A DNA stretch of 64,000 bases, from NCBI GenBank assembly GCA_014218235.1, contig CM024753.1, positions 185,852,348 through 185,916,347 on the forward strand, given 5' to 3'. Under the pieces are notes generated by a model. The model did no database searches. It was not told the origin of the DNA and worked only from the letters and a program-made list of their open reading frames with translations. Positions 46,674-59,183 of this stretch are shown here, piece by piece (position 1 is the first letter of the stretch; each line of letters starts with the position of its first letter). A program made the position numbers and the translations under genes. The DNA is from Colocasia esculenta. Taxonomy: Eukaryota; Streptophyta; Magnoliopsida; Alismatales; Araceae.

Positions 46674-49600
46674 TGTGACGGCCCTCATTATACCGGTATG
46701 GTTATACCAACCTACGTCGGTATAGCAAGCGTCATCACAGTGGGATATTTACCCAACGATACATTCAGCTGAGATACACGTGAATATACGAACAGAGTAG
46801 CAGAAGTAAAAAGAACTACTGTCTTCATTCATTCATCATCCACATTTAACATACATGAAATTGCAATAACATTAAAGAACTTAAAAGTTCACATAATTTA
46901 AATTGCTGAAAATTAAATACATAGATGTCCACACTTATACAATTCTCTCATGATAGTTCTAGTACAATGTCACTTTTACATACTATGAAAACACAAAAGG
47001 GTACAACTGCTCCAACAGTCTAATCTCGGTGCTCGGAGTCCATCTTCACCATCTCCTCCAACGGTGCCACATCACCAACTACACCTGTACGCCGAAGCAA
47101 GTAGTGAGTCTAAAAGACTCAGCAAGTAACACCACTCATACCATACATGTACATGTCATAGTAGGCTCTACACACACAATTGCAAAAGACTCAACATGTA
47201 GCATGCTTAAACCTTGAAATGAACAATCTATCATGATAGTTCTATCAGTAAACACATGATACATGCTTTTAGATTTCCTTAACGAAATGAATTTCCTAAC
47301 ATATGCTCTCTAATCATTCCTACTCATGAAATTCTACTTTGCATTTTGACCAAAACATGAGAGCCATTAACATGAATTCCGCGCGTACATGAGAGGGAAC
47401 ACAACTAGCATGGAATCTACATATTCTTATACATATACATAACCCTTTTTCACATGCTTAAGCTTGCTAGTTTTCACATGCTTTAGTAACCATAACCTAC
47501 ACATGAGAGCTACAATGTTATTTAAGACACAACATGTGAACAACCGAACATGGAATTGTGTACACATACTCATTTATTTGTCCCTAGCATGGGTTCTAGA
47601 CACTTGTACATGTAAACATGATCATAACATAAGGAAGCTACTGATTTAGCATGGTTTCAGATTTGTCACAACATGGATTTACAATATCATATCTTCACAT
47701 TTTTTGTTTCACATTTTCTTTACACAATTTCCAATTCACTTAAATTGCGCTTTACACATACACATTACACATTGTTCACTTACACATTAACACATGAACA
47801 CATACACATTTACACATTCACAATTTAGGTGCCGTGACACATAGTCCAAACCACCAAAGAAGGACACAAACACATCACATCACATAGACGCCATCTAGGC
47901 AATACAATGGCGACTCTTGGACTGCGCAGACCGGGAGAACAAGTCTCCACCCTAACCAGTGGTACTTGTCCACCTCCAGGATTTCCCCCTAATGCCCTTA
48001 GGGTCACTTACATATTGAACTTTCTCAGGGGGACTTTTCCCTGATACGGTTCCACTGCCCTCTACGGAAGCAGTGTCACATTGGCACAGTTACACATTTA
48101 CACATTTTTACCGATTTTACACATGGTTTGACACATGTCACTCTCACTTCATTCACTTTCTCACTCACATTCACATTCTCTGTTTTCCTATCATGACACT
48201 ACAGATTTCAAAATTTTAGCATTCAGAAAATTTCACTAATCAGGTCGGATCACACCTAAATCGAATTATTTCACATTGGCATGCATCAATTCACAATTTA
48301 CATGGAAAATTCATATTGTATCATCTACTGGTCCAAATGACCTGAAATTTTAACCACAAGCTATTTTCGGTTTTAGGATCCCACATGCAAAATTTCATAT
48401 TTTTCTGAGCTAAAACAAAATTACAAGAAATCTAACATTACTTTCACATGCTATCCGCAATTCGATTTAACATGGAGTTACACACAAGCACAGTCTTAAC
48501 CACTCACTGTCTGAACCTTAACAGGCATGGAACTATAGAATTCATTTTCAAATTTATTGGACAATCCCTTAGTTTATGGAAGATTTATCATGACCTAGCA
48601 TGATCTCTATTTTTTTTTTCTAAACACATTTTGCAATAATTCACATAAGCATAGGAATATTCTCAGAATTTTATAACAGGGACTGAACCTTACATGCACA
48701 ATCCTCAAAAATTAGGGCATTTAGACTTGTCCTAAATCATGCAAACATGGTTTAACAAGATCAAAATTCATCACACATGTATTTTCATGAAATAATTAAA
48801 CCCTATCATTCATGATAATCCATCCACACACCACATTCATCACATCAACAATATACATAACATATAAATGATTTACAGTATATTTTCATCGTGAAACATA
48901 CCGAAAATAGTTGTATAGGAGGGGCAGAACAGCTCACTGTTCTGTCCAGATGAACTTGGCGGCGGTCTCTGGCTGCTAATTCAGTGTCAACGGCATAGTC
49001 AATGGACGCCAAGCATGATCTCAGCGTCAAGGGACATTGCCGTTAATGTCGGGTCTGTGCAGAACACAGACCCGAGCTCCAAAGATGGGGTGAATGTGGG
49101 GGTCTAGGACGTGAGGGAAAATTCATAAAAATTGTAAAACCATCCTAGACACATACAGGGATGTTATGAATGGGGTACTTGACTTTAGAAAAATGCACCA
49201 ATGGATCTAGGGCTCGGTGAAGCTCTCCTTGGGCTGTCCCAAGAAGCTCTTAGAAATTCTTGACTCCGGGTTCCTGAGCGAGCTCCAGTGCTTTCCAAGG
49301 TCAGGGAGGCCTTCCTCGTCGATCCAGCAACCTCCTTGAAGCAGCAAATCCCCGGGACAATCTTCAGGTTGAGGGATTTTGGGTTCCAAAGTGGGGGTTT
49401 TCCTCAGTTCAGAAACTAGGGTTTCTTCTCTTCTTTCTCTCTTGCCAAAGGGTGAAGAGAGGGGTTGGGGAAGCAGATTCGGGTTTAGACATATGGGAGA
49501 GGCTTCTCTCCCACGCATGGGGTGACAAGATGTGTTTCAGACCGTTGGGGGACATCTCCCCAATCGGTGAGCTGCCTTGCATCCAGAATTTTCGGCTCTG

Positions 49601-49959
49601 CTGCGCATGCAAGCCAGAGATGTTGGCGTCCACATCGTTAGACGTTGGGATTAGTGTTGGCGTCCATGGGTGGACGCTGACACCCCATCGACGTCATGCT
49701 ATTGACGCCAATATGGCCTTCGGGCAGAAATCTAAAACATGCAGAAACCATGCACCTTTTACACCTATATACATGCTATATGTATACGTTATCATGTACA
49801 CACTACCATCAAGCATTACATACATTATTTATACGTAAGCTATACACATACACACATAAGTATACCAATAATACATACGTAGATACATACATACGTACAT
49901 ACACGACACGAATCATTTACATGCAACACAGTAATACAACAAAATTCGAGGGTCTTACA
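46674..49959 (-). repeat. 5' LTR of L3b (3286 bp)
   Basis: The partner of 38455-41739, equal in length within one base (one extra T in a poly-T run near 48610). It is the promoter-bearing LTR for the - strand element. Confidence 0.95.
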
Positions 49960-51336
49960 CCACTATATCGACTCGATAAGTGAAACAACGATTTGCTCAT
50001 AACGATTTGTTGATAGTATCATAACGATTTGTCTCTACAACGATTCGGTTATGCATAACGATTTGTGTATACATCGACTTGCTTATGAATGTATAACGAT
50101 TCACATGAATAACGACTCATCAACACATCGATTTCATAAGTCATGATCATATCGATTTCATGGTGCATAACGACTTGATATTCAAACCTATTCTCAGATA
50201 GTTTGAAAAGTCAAAATCTTCCCTTGCTTTTCTCTCACATCCGTGCATTTATTATGACTGAACATATCACTATACTGCATGCAAATGATATCTTCTATTT
50301 TCATGCTTATACTGTAAACATCTATTTAGAAGAATAGAATGGAATTTCCATTTCGGTATAAAATCTTTCTTAACGTTGACTGACACCGAGAGACAACTTA
50401 GTTGTCCATCGTTTAAGCTTTTAATGCGTGTAGGTCTCTGACAGCACATCTCGATACAACGTTGGACACAATAGAAGCCGAAGGATATCAAAGAGGATTC
50501 TCTCTCTTTACGTGCATGGAAAGCTAACAACCGTTGACTGAAAGCTCTACAGTGCCATGTAGTCTAACGTAAACAAAAGCTTAGAGATAACGGACACTTC
50601 AACGTTCAATTTTCAAATGGAAGACATATATAGAAGACTGAAGCTCCAGAAACAAGCATAGATACACAACTTTTACGACAAGCTTTCTGCGAGCATCTAA
50701 AAGAGCAAAGCTTCACTCGTTTGCCTGTCTTGCTCTTAGCTCTCTGCATTCATTGTGTTAGCCTTGAGAGCTTCTGTGTACTGAGAGTGTTCCTCATCGT
50801 AGATCTTTCCCTCTCAGTCGTTTCTTTAGATCGAACGTTGGTCTTTAAGCTTGATCTAGGGGCATATCATCCCTTGAATACATTCTTGTGTTCCTTCCCT
50901 TCGTGTAGAAGGAAGACCTAGTGGTTTTCAGGGTGTTTCTTTCCCTTCGTGTTGAAGGAAGACCTGGTGGGTTCCAGGGTGTTTGTTTCCCTTCGTGTGG
51001 AAGGAAGACCTGGTGGGATCTAGGTGTGTAATTCCTCTTCGGGTTGTGAAGAGAAGACCAGTTGCGGCTGGGTGTGTAAGTGTCCTTGAGGGGGAATGTA
51101 CCCTCCTGAGGTATTGCTCAGGGACTGGATGTAGGACTCCTGTGGAGAGGAGATCCGAACCAGGATAAATCTTTGTGTTGTGTGATTGCTTTGTGTGTGT
51201 TTGTTGTTAACTCTCACTAACACTAACATCTATCGAACTGTGTTTTGTGTGATTATTTTTGTGGACAGGTTTTAAAGTGATCAAAATTTTAACATCCCAT
51301 TAACCCCCCCCCTCTGGGCTAGCTAGCTAAGCAACA
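49960..51336 (+). repeat. 3' LTR of L2b, right part
   Basis: It continues the LTR cut at 38454 (the first five bases are the TSD copy). It ends GCAACA at 51336, followed by the TSD ttgat. It retains the TATA-like site near 50625 and the hairpin series near 50895-51055. Confidence 0.9.
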
Positions 51337-51341
51337 TTGAT

Positions 51342-52340
51342 GATATAACACACTGTATTAATCGCTTCTGCCCAGAAGTACCTTGGAATGTTGTACTCAG
51401 ATAGCATGGTCCTAGCCATATCCAACAAGGTTCTATTCTTCCTCTCAACTACTCCATTTTGCTGTGGTGTTCTAGGTGCTGAGAAATTGTGTTCTATATC
51501 TTGATCATTACAAAATTCTGTAAATTTATCATTATGAAATTCTCCTCCATGATTTGAGCGAATACTGATGACTTTTTATCCTTTTGAACTATTTTACTGA
51601 ACTTCACAAAGCTTTTAAATGTGTCATCTTTATGCTCTAAAAAAGATACCCATGTAAATCTTGAAAAATCATCAACAATTACAAATCCAAAGTTCTTTCC
51701 TCTCAGGCTGGTAGTTCTCATTGGCCCAAACAAATCCATATGTAGCAATTCTAATGGTTTGGAGGTGATGACTACTGCCTTTGATTTGAAGGAGGATTTT
51801 GCATGCTTCCCTTTTGCATAAGGTTCACATATACTGTCAAGTCTTGTGTTTATCTTCGGCAGACCTTCTACTAGATCATGTTTGATAAATTTTATTATTC
51901 CATCCAAGCTACAATGGCCTAACCTTCTGTGCCATAATTCAACATTCTTATCTTTATTTGCTGCCAGACAAATGTCTTAATCTTTAAGTTCTTCTAGATG
52001 CAGTACGTATAAGTTCTTTTCTCTGCTGGCTTCGAAGACGATTGCACCATCCTTGATGATTAAACACTTAGATTCCTAAAACTTGATCTGGTGACCCTTG
52101 TCGCACAGCTGACTAATGCTAATAAGATTGTGCTTGAGTCCTTTGACGCACAGAACATCTTCTATAAGGATTCTATCTTGACTTACAATGGATCCACAAC
52201 CAATTACTAACCCTTTTTCCATTATCGCCATAGGTGACTGTACCTTCTTCACTTTTGATATAAGAGAACAATTTCTTGTTACCTGTCATATGCCTTGAGC
52301 ACCCTCTATCAAGGTACCACTTCGATGTTCTAAGACTTCC
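51342..52340 (-). pseudogene. L1 integrase core and protease
   Basis: Read right to left. The protease region near 52320-52220 has WYLDRGCSRHMTG; the Ser of the D-S-G active triad is replaced by Arg. Next come the GAG-pre-integrase region (about 51990-51830) and the integrase core with LHMDLFGPMRTTSLRG (about 51745) and FSRFTWVSFL (about 51650). It reaches the L2b insertion point at 51341 and continues at 13910. Several frame changes and stops are present. Confidence 0.82.
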
Positions 52341-52349
52341 CTGCAATAA

Positions 52350-54116
52350 ATCAATGAGATTTAGGTACCCAAGTTCTTTTGGGTCCTAGTTGGTTAGTTT
52401 CTTCACAGTTTCTTTTGGAAATCCATTTTAGGTGTTTAGTTGTGCATGTTATTTTAGTGTGACCTAATTTGTTACAATGTGTGCAGTAAGAAATATTGTT
52501 TATTATTCTATTTGGCTTATGGTTTTTATTTTTATTTATTTTTTAATCAATATTTTGTTCAGCTACGAATTTTGGAGTTGGATAAGTTTTAGGATGAATT
52601 ATAATTTTCTCATTTTCTGGTGGAGTATATCCTAAGCCATACTTCTTTTTACCTGATCTTCTTGCTTCTTTTAATATTAAGGAGGATTTACCATTTGTAA
52701 ATTTTTCAACTGTGGCCATTAGATATTCATTATCTTTTATTAGTGTATTGATTTCATTTTTAAGTTTACTTGTAATTTCCTGATTTTCTAAGTTTGATAT
52801 CTTTTCATTTTTATTCTTTAAATCTTCATATAACAGTTCATTTCTTCTTTTTAATTCTGAAATTTGTTTTTCTAACTGTTCAGTTTCAGATCTGAGTTGA
52901 TCATTTCGAGACATGTATAGTTTTTCTTAGTTGTTTTTACCAATTTATAAACATCTTTACATTTGTTGTATAATTCGTTAAAAGCATCCTCTAAACTATC
53001 TGAATCAGATTCATTGCAAGAAGTGAAAGATGAGTCCGAAGTTACCTCATCATCAACATTTGCCATGAAGGCCAAGTTGGCATTTTCTTCTTCATCTTCG
53101 CTGGAGCTTGACTCACTGTCTAAGTCACTTTTGTTGTTCCATGCAGCAGTCATGGCTTTCTTCTTGTATCTTCTGAATTTCTTTGTGTTGTCCTTTTTCT
53201 TGAACTCAGTTTTCTTTAACTTGGGACACTTGGCTTTGATGTGTCCAGGCTTCTTGCACTCATAGCATATCGAATCTGGTTTCTTAACATCTTTGCCTTC
53301 AGGTCTTTTAAAGTCTTTACCTTTCTTGAAGTATCTTCTTCCTGACTGGTATTTTTTCTTGGCTAGAATGCGCTATAGTCTTCTGGAGAGAAAGGCTTCT
53401 TCATCTTCACTGCTCACATTGCTTTTATTACTTTCTAATTCGCCATCAGTTGTTTCTTTTGTGGCCTTGAGAGCATTGTTGGAGGATTCTCCTAGCCTCT
53501 CCATATTTATCTCATGAGCCATTAATGACCCAATGAGCTTTTCAAGTGACATTCTTCTAAGGTCGTTGGCTTCTTCTATAGCTGTCACCTTTGGAGTCCA
53601 TGAGGTTGGTAGAGATCTTAATATTTTTCTCACCATGTCTCCAATTTCATAAATTTTTCCGAGCCTAGCCAAACCGTTGGTGATATATGTAAATCTGTTG
53701 TGCATTTGGGTGATGGACTCTTCTGACTGCATTTGAAATCTTTCATACTGAGCTACTAGGATGTCTATTCTTGTTTCCTTTACCTTGTCAGTTCCTTCAT
53801 ATGTGATCCTTAATTTTTCCCACATTTCCATAGCTGACTTGTAGGCGGAAATCCTGTTGAATTCTTTCTTGCTCAGCGCACAGCACAGTATACTTTTAGC
53901 TTTGCTATTTAGGGATATTTTCTTCTTGTCATCATCTGTCTAGTTTTCTCTGTTGTTGAGTACTACTAGGTCTCCTTCTTCGATGATAGACCAAAGCTAG
54001 AAATCGAGACCTTGAAGAAAGAACTCCATCCGAGTCTTTCAATAGTTGTAATCTTCACTGTCGATTAGAGGAGGTCTGTTGATGGACTGACCTTCTGGAT
54101 ATCCTTGAGCTGCCAT
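52350..54116 (-). pseudogene. L1 gag (broken)
   Basis: The counterpart of the L2b gag: start at 54116 (54220 in a duplicated copy), gag domain (MEMWEKLRITYEGTDKV near 53831), first knuckle CYECKKPGHIKAKC (about 53265-53225), Glu/Lys-rich coiled-coil spacer (about 53150-52680) and second knuckle CTHCNKLGHTKITC (about 52490-52450). Stops include TGA at 54039-54041, where the L2b copy has Trp. The open pieces are 53831-53373, 53153-52872 and 52914-52543. Confidence 0.85.
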
Positions 54117-54274
54117 TTATCTTTGCTCTTAAGATCGTGAGATCTTCTTATTGAAGAAGATCGTGAGAATAGAGGAGGTCTGTTGATGGACTGACCTTCT
54201 GGATATCCTTGAGCTACCATTTATCTTTGCTCTTAAGATCGTGAGATCTTCTTCTTGAAGAGACTTGGCTCTGA
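54067..54274 (-). repeat. 104-bp tandem duplication at L1 gag start
   Basis: The segment starting agaggaggtctgttgatgga occurs at 54067 and again at 54171. The duplication covers the leader and about the first 16 codons of gag, giving two in-line start codons (54116 and 54220). L2b has only one copy, so this is specific to L1. Confidence 0.8.
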
Positions 54275-54279
54275 TACCA
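54267..54279 (-). promoter_or_regulatory. Primer-binding site of L1
   Basis: On the - strand tggtatcagagcc, two bases from the 5' LTR end (54282). It is an exact initiator-tRNA-Met-type site. Confidence 0.92.
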
Positions 54280-54281
54280 CT

Positions 54282-55100
54282 TGTTGCCCAGATAGCAAGC
54301 CCAGAGGGGGGGTGAATGGATTGCTTAAAAATTCTTCTAGTAGAAATTCATGTAAATAAAACAGACTAGATAGACAACACTAAGATTGATAGTTAGGGTT
54401 AGTGTTAATCAAACCAAACAAGCAAGCACAAAGACAACAGAAAATTTTATCCTGGTTCAGACCTCCTATCCCAAGGAGTCCTACGCCCAGTCCCCAAGCA
54501 ACCACTTGAGATTCCACTATACAAGGGTAGAGTCTCCCTTAAGGACACTTACACATCCAGCCGCAGCTGGCCTTCTCTTCTCAACCAGAAGAGGAATAAC
54601 ACCACCTGCACTAACAGGTCTTCTCTTCACACCAGAAGAGAATCAACTAAAAGGAATGTGTTGTATGAAGAAGGCCCCAAGACCAAGCTTATAAACACTT
54701 GCTTGATCTGAGGTGGAGTCTGAGAGACACTAGATGATTACAAGATGACTCTCTCTCAGAACTACGCAAGCTCTCAAAAACACATGCACTATTCTCACAG
54801 AGAGCTAAGAGCTACTGATGGTTGGATTGGACGAGCTGGCTCTTGTTGTTCTTCAGGTGACTGGAGTTTCAAGCTTCTCAAGGTTCAAAGATTCGAACTG
54901 TCTAACTAACTTGTTTGTATGGAGTCACCAGTCTTCTATTTATCTTCTTTGAAATAATTTTGACCGTTGTAGTAACCGTTGAGATATCTGTTGTCTCACA
55001 GCTTCATGCTCGTTAGAGAGACTGGTCCGAAGCAAGAAGTAGGTGAGCCTGCAGCCATTAATGCTTGGACTGACACTTACATCTTCAAGGAATCATTATC
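54282..55100 (-). repeat. 5' LTR of L1, truncated by L2c
   Basis: It matches 3225-4050 closely, including the hairpin-bearing CTTCTCTTC/GAAGAGG stretch. It stops at 55100, where the gag-only element starts; the rest should lie beyond 64000. Confidence 0.88.
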
Positions 55101-55694
55101 TGTCATGCCCCGCCAATTTAGCAGCGGAATAAATCGGGGAGGCATGAACAACGTGTATGGTAATGTAAATTACGCATACATTCACAAATATCAGAGCGAC
55201 TAATGAACAATAATTACAATAAAACTCATCATTTTATTGATAATTCATCTAAACTATTACAACCACTAATTCAGAGCCAAAACATAGAGCTCAATGACTT
55301 CATTACATTTGGAAATGATAACTAAGCAACTAACTAAACTAACTCTAGGGTACTGGGGACAATCCATCACTATGACTCCAAGACGCTCATCACTCCAGTC
55401 CAATCCCGTTGTTGTGAGTAAGGTCATCATTCAACTTACCTGAAAACACAATAACAAATGAGCGTTAACGCTCAGTAGGACTTAATATCTCGTGTAAACA
55501 AGCATGCTTTAAGTGATTAATGTCTTATAACGCAGGTTAACTAGAGAGAATGATCGAGTATAGTTTCAAGGGGTAATAGTACAAGATAACGAGAGATTAA
55601 TGGCATACTATATCAAGAGAATGACAGCATGCAATAACAAGTGAATGATAATACACTTCACAAGAATATTACAAAACTAGAATGATAGAGAAAA

Positions 55695-55805
55695 GACCAT
55701 ATAACGAGATAGCGTGTAAACATGTAACGAGATAACGTGCAAAGAGATAGCGTGTAAAGAGATAATGTATATCGAGAAAACATGTAAAGAGATAACGTGT
55801 ATGGT
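55695..55805. repeat. 15-bp degenerate tandem repeat in L2c LTR
   Basis: Units of the form gagatagcgtgtaaa repeat about six to seven times with small changes. The same array is at about 61020-61118 in the other LTR. Confidence 0.7.
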
Positions 55806-56960
55806 TGCACCACAGTACACTAGAAGAGTACGGAAATAGTCACTTTAGGACAGTAGTCGTTTCATGATAGTATAGTACGTCTGAACTCCTCAGACTAGTA
55901 TTATAACAATTAGATGTCTAGCCAAAATAGTATAGTCAGAACCAGTGCAATGCAGAACACCGTCAATAGCCCCTGCAGGTATTTTCGGGTGGCTCTCTGC
56001 CCCCAGGACTAGATTGGAGCCCCTTGGACACTCTCCGTGCCCTGCACTGTATGCATTCGAGTCAGTAGGGTCACCGAACCCATATTATGGCGCTAGACAG
56101 TCATGTATAGTACAAGCAATGGGAGCCGCAACAGCTCAAGAGTCTCAAGAGAGTACTAGATGAATAGGCGAGATAGTAGAGTGAACGTGAATAAATGAGG
56201 GTACAAGGATAGTAGATGAGATAAGGGTATAATAGTAAAACAACGTTAAACCACGATAGTAACAGTTGCACAACACCAGGTCGGGTACCAATAGTCGGGT
56301 AAAAGTAGTCACCACCGCCCACTAGCTGTGCTGTGTACATGAGCCAGGTGGTCCCGCATGATCGCAAGATAAGAGAGATCTCACTAAGGCTATTTGGATC
56401 GTACTGATCCGTAAGAGTGTAACGGGATTTAAGGGTACAACCAGCTCGTCGGCAATGGACGTGTGCCAAAGCCAAGAAAACTTACGGAGGTCTTGACAAT
56501 GAGTCCTTGATCAGGTCGAGAGTATTCCCGATGGAGAGGTGGTCCAAGTCAAGAGAAAGTGTGTAACAAAACGTTGTCCGTTTTGCCTCGAGTGCTCGAA
56601 GGCAGAGGGACGCGATAACAGTATACAAATCACGCGTATAAAATGAAGACATGTGTCATTTAAATAATAGAGAAATTAGGTAATGAGGTTCACTTAATTA
56701 CCAGATACATTATTGAGTAATTTACTAAGGTTTAATGGCAACATGATGGTTAACTGTGTGCAAGTGTATGAAATCAGAAGAGCATGATGGATTGTGCACA
56801 AAGCTTTTCAGTTAATTAGATTCATGCAATTTATTGCACATTAATATTTATTCAGATCAAATTATGAATAACAATGTTTAATTAAGGCTAAACAATGGCT
56901 AATTAGTAAGTAGAGCAAGGGTATATAAGCAATTTCGGGTTCTAGCTATTTTTCTGTTAA

Positions 56961-57147
56961 CGCGACGGGGGTACCCGTCGCGACTCCAGGTCGCGACAAG
57001 GCGGCTGGGCGTGACAAGCGAACCGGCTGGTCTGGCCCAGTTCGGGGTGGATAACGCGGCGGCTTAGGTTGCCGCGTTCTTAACGCGACGTGGCAGCGGG
57101 GCACGACCTGGCTGATATCGCGGCATATCGTGCCATCGCGATATCAG
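56961..57147. repeat. CG-rich block with long hairpins in L2c LTR
   Basis: A perfect 9-bp stem CGCGACGGG-ggta-CCCGTCGCG (56961-56982), two copies of the self-complementary octamer GTCGCGAC (about 56977-56984 and 56990-56997), and a perfect 11-bp stem CTGATATCGCG with a 14-nt loop (57112-57147). The other LTR has the same block near 62276-62463 with single changes in the stems. Confidence 0.8.
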
Positions 57148-59086
57148 AGCGGTCCAGCCCTTTTTCCCTTTTTCTAGGGCGCTTCCTGTTTGATATAGGT
57201 CACTTGTAAATTCAATATAAAATTGCATGATGATCCAACAACTACGAAACCACTTTTAAATGAAAGTAGACACATATATCTAGCAACCTGTAAGGTTAAT
57301 TGGAAAATGGACAAGGTTTATGCATGATTTGATCAGGTTACATTTCTGTGACCTAAACTTGCGCAGTTAGGGTTCAACGAATTAATTAACGATGGATACA
57401 TGATGAAAAATTTCGAAACCAGGAGTGTTCGAAAGCTAACAAATTGTAGTATTTATGAGATGCACGAAGTTCACAAGCAAACATGAAGGGTCAGGTGCAT
57501 GGATCTGACAGGAATTTAAAGAATTAATTCTCCCTCATGGGAGATCGAAATAGAGCAAAACTAGGGGCGTTTGAATGCTAATACGATTCAGTATATATGA
57601 GAATTTTCTCATGGCATGAGAACAAGTATATGCAGGGGTATAGAGCAAACATGAGGATTCGGGTTCATGGTAACAACAAAGATTCAAGCAATTAATTCGC
57701 CCAACTGGACGAGCGAAATACAACGAGACGAGAGGGCTTTTGAAGAGGTTCATGAAGTCTACCTAGGGTAATTTTTACACAAATTTAGCTTGAGAGATTG
57801 CCTACCTTTCGTTGCAAGAATGAAAAGCTAGGGTTTTTGATGAAGAATGAGGTGAAATCTCCTTGTCCAAGCTTCCTCCTCCAAGATTCCTTGCTCCACA
57901 GCCGTCCCCTTCGTCTCCCAAAGCTCCCACCACGAGCTATGGGGTGGTAGGGACAGATTTGGGGCATTTTGTTTGATAATAGAGTCCTAACACTTCAAAA
58001 CACTATTCTCCTCTTCAAACTCCGAAATTCCACAATTATCTCCTTATTTTCTTGCCATTATCTACCTAATAGGATAGGGGAGAGAGTTAATTTTGTGGAA
58101 AAAAGGTTAGGGTAGGTCTAGGACTCTTGTAGAGATATTTATAAGATCGTTTAGTCATTATATTATCCCTTTTTAATTTATTTAAATATTAACTCCGAAT
58201 TTACACATTTTCTCCTCCTTTTCTAACATTTATCACTTAGTTAGCTTGGGGAGAGATCTAATTTCGTGGCTAATGTGTTAGGATGGGATGGAGACTCTTT
58301 TTAAGATAAGTAAGAGTTAAAATAGTCATTATCTTAACCCTTTTCTATTTATTACTATTTTTAGGTATGAATTTAGCCCAATTACTTCCCATCTCATGAT
58401 GGGCTCTTCATATTTGGGCCCAACAATCTATGTGAGGACCATTAATAAAACCCATTACTAATTTAACTTAATGGGTATTGATTTAATTTCAATTATTCAC
58501 CCTCTATTCTTATTTAAATCTATTTATCATACTTATTCAATTAATTTCCTATTTTAATTAAATTATATTATTTATGCCAATATTCTTAACCTTCATCATT
58601 TGGGCTCTTACTCTAGGCCCAATAACTCATGTGAGCCTAATTGTAGAACCCATGTTCTTACTTTACTTAATGAGTTTTTAATTATCCTTTTCATTAAAGA
58701 ATTTATTCATGGGCCAAGATTGTCTATTGGTCCAAATATCATAATGGACTATTGACCCATATTATTTAAAGTCTATTCTCATATTTATTTTAATTTATAA
58801 TCCACTTTGGCTCATAAAATAATAGGTTCTCCGACTTATTCATTAATTACGATAATAAGTCGCGTAATTTCTTAAACTTTGTCCAAATGATTTTTCTATG
58901 CCCAAATTTCATGATGGGTCATTAGAGAATATTATTTAAAGTATAACTATTATTTTTATGGAATTTGTGTAGGGGTTTATACACATGCAATAATGATGCG
59001 TACCTTTTTAACTAATTGAATTTATTAATTGATAAATTTTCAATTTATCTATAATTTTTAATTAATGGATTTTTCGGGATACTACA

Positions 59087-59101
59087 TCCTCCCCCACTTA
59101 A
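59087..59101 (-). promoter_or_regulatory. Polypurine tract of L2c
   Basis: On the - strand ttaagtgggggagga lies directly against the 3' LTR start at 59086. Confidence 0.85.
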
Positions 59102-59183
59102 ATAGAATTTGGTCCCCAAATTCATATGATATTATACGACTACCAATCCTATTCTGAATATCTCATTCCATCATCTCCCCCAC

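Larger units (their letters stand above)
38455..49959 (-). mobile_element. L3b: Del/Tekay-like Ty3/gypsy chromovirus
   Basis: LTRs 38455-41739 (3285 bp) and 46674-49959 (3286 bp) flank gag and pol on the - strand. They start TGTGACGG and end CTTACA. The integrase is followed by a chromodomain-like tail, as in chromoviruses, and the long LTRs suit the Del/Tekay lineage. Flanks are ttact (38450-38454) and ccact (49960-49964). The uninterrupted 5' LTR of L2b reads tcact at this place, so each TSD copy has one later change. By eye the LTRs differ at about 28 sites plus one 1-bp indel, 24 of the 28 being transitions. Confidence 0.92.
13911..51336 (+). mobile_element. L2b: Sirevirus-like Ty1/copia element
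   Basis: A full-length copia element with 5' LTR (13911-15998), PBS, gag, protease, integrase, RT/RNase H, env-like ORF, PPT and 3' LTR (37765-38454 plus 49960-51336). Perfect 5-bp TSD ttgat flanks it (13906-13910 and 51337-51341). Removing the element and one TSD rejoins the integrase gene of L1 exactly. It is interrupted twice: by the CACTA element at 18631/31165 and by the gypsy element at 38454/49960. It is related to L1 but in the opposite orientation. All of its large ORFs carry stops or frameshifts. Confidence 0.9.
3225..55100 (-). mobile_element. L1: Sirevirus-like Ty1/copia element
   Basis: This is a complete but heavily nested copia retrotransposon read right to left. In element order: partial 5' LTR (55100-54282), PBS, gag, protease, integrase (to 51342), interruption by L2b, rest of integrase, RT/RNase H (13905-11856), an extra env-like ORF (11444-5592), PPT and 3' LTR (5333-3225). 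An ORF after pol and duplicated purine tracts before the 3' LTR are Sirevirus traits. The left flank 3220-3224 is ggcat; the matching right TSD lies outside because the 5' LTR is itself cut at 55100 by a gag-only element. It is inserted in the gag of L0. Confidence 0.85.
55101..59086 (-). repeat. 3' LTR of L2c (3986 bp)
   Basis: It starts TGTAGTATCC at 59086 and ends at 55101 on the - strand. Notable contents: a tandem gagata(a/g)cgtgtaaa-type repeat (about 55695-55805), a GC-rich block with strong hairpins (56955-57170), and a very AT-rich stretch (about 58140-59080). Short open frames such as 56101-56475 and 57785-57967 recur in both LTRs but resemble no known protein. Confidence 0.88.

Noticed and set aside
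55101..55130. L2c LTR start as continuation of the L1 LTR
   Set aside because: The matching L1 3' LTR (about 4050) continues with different sequence, and the same start recurs at 60407 next to a PBS, so 55101 is a new element boundary.
56101..56475. 124-codon - strand frame repeated at 61417-61791
   Set aside because: LTR sequence of L2c. It is open in both LTRs but has low-complexity content and no start context or domain.
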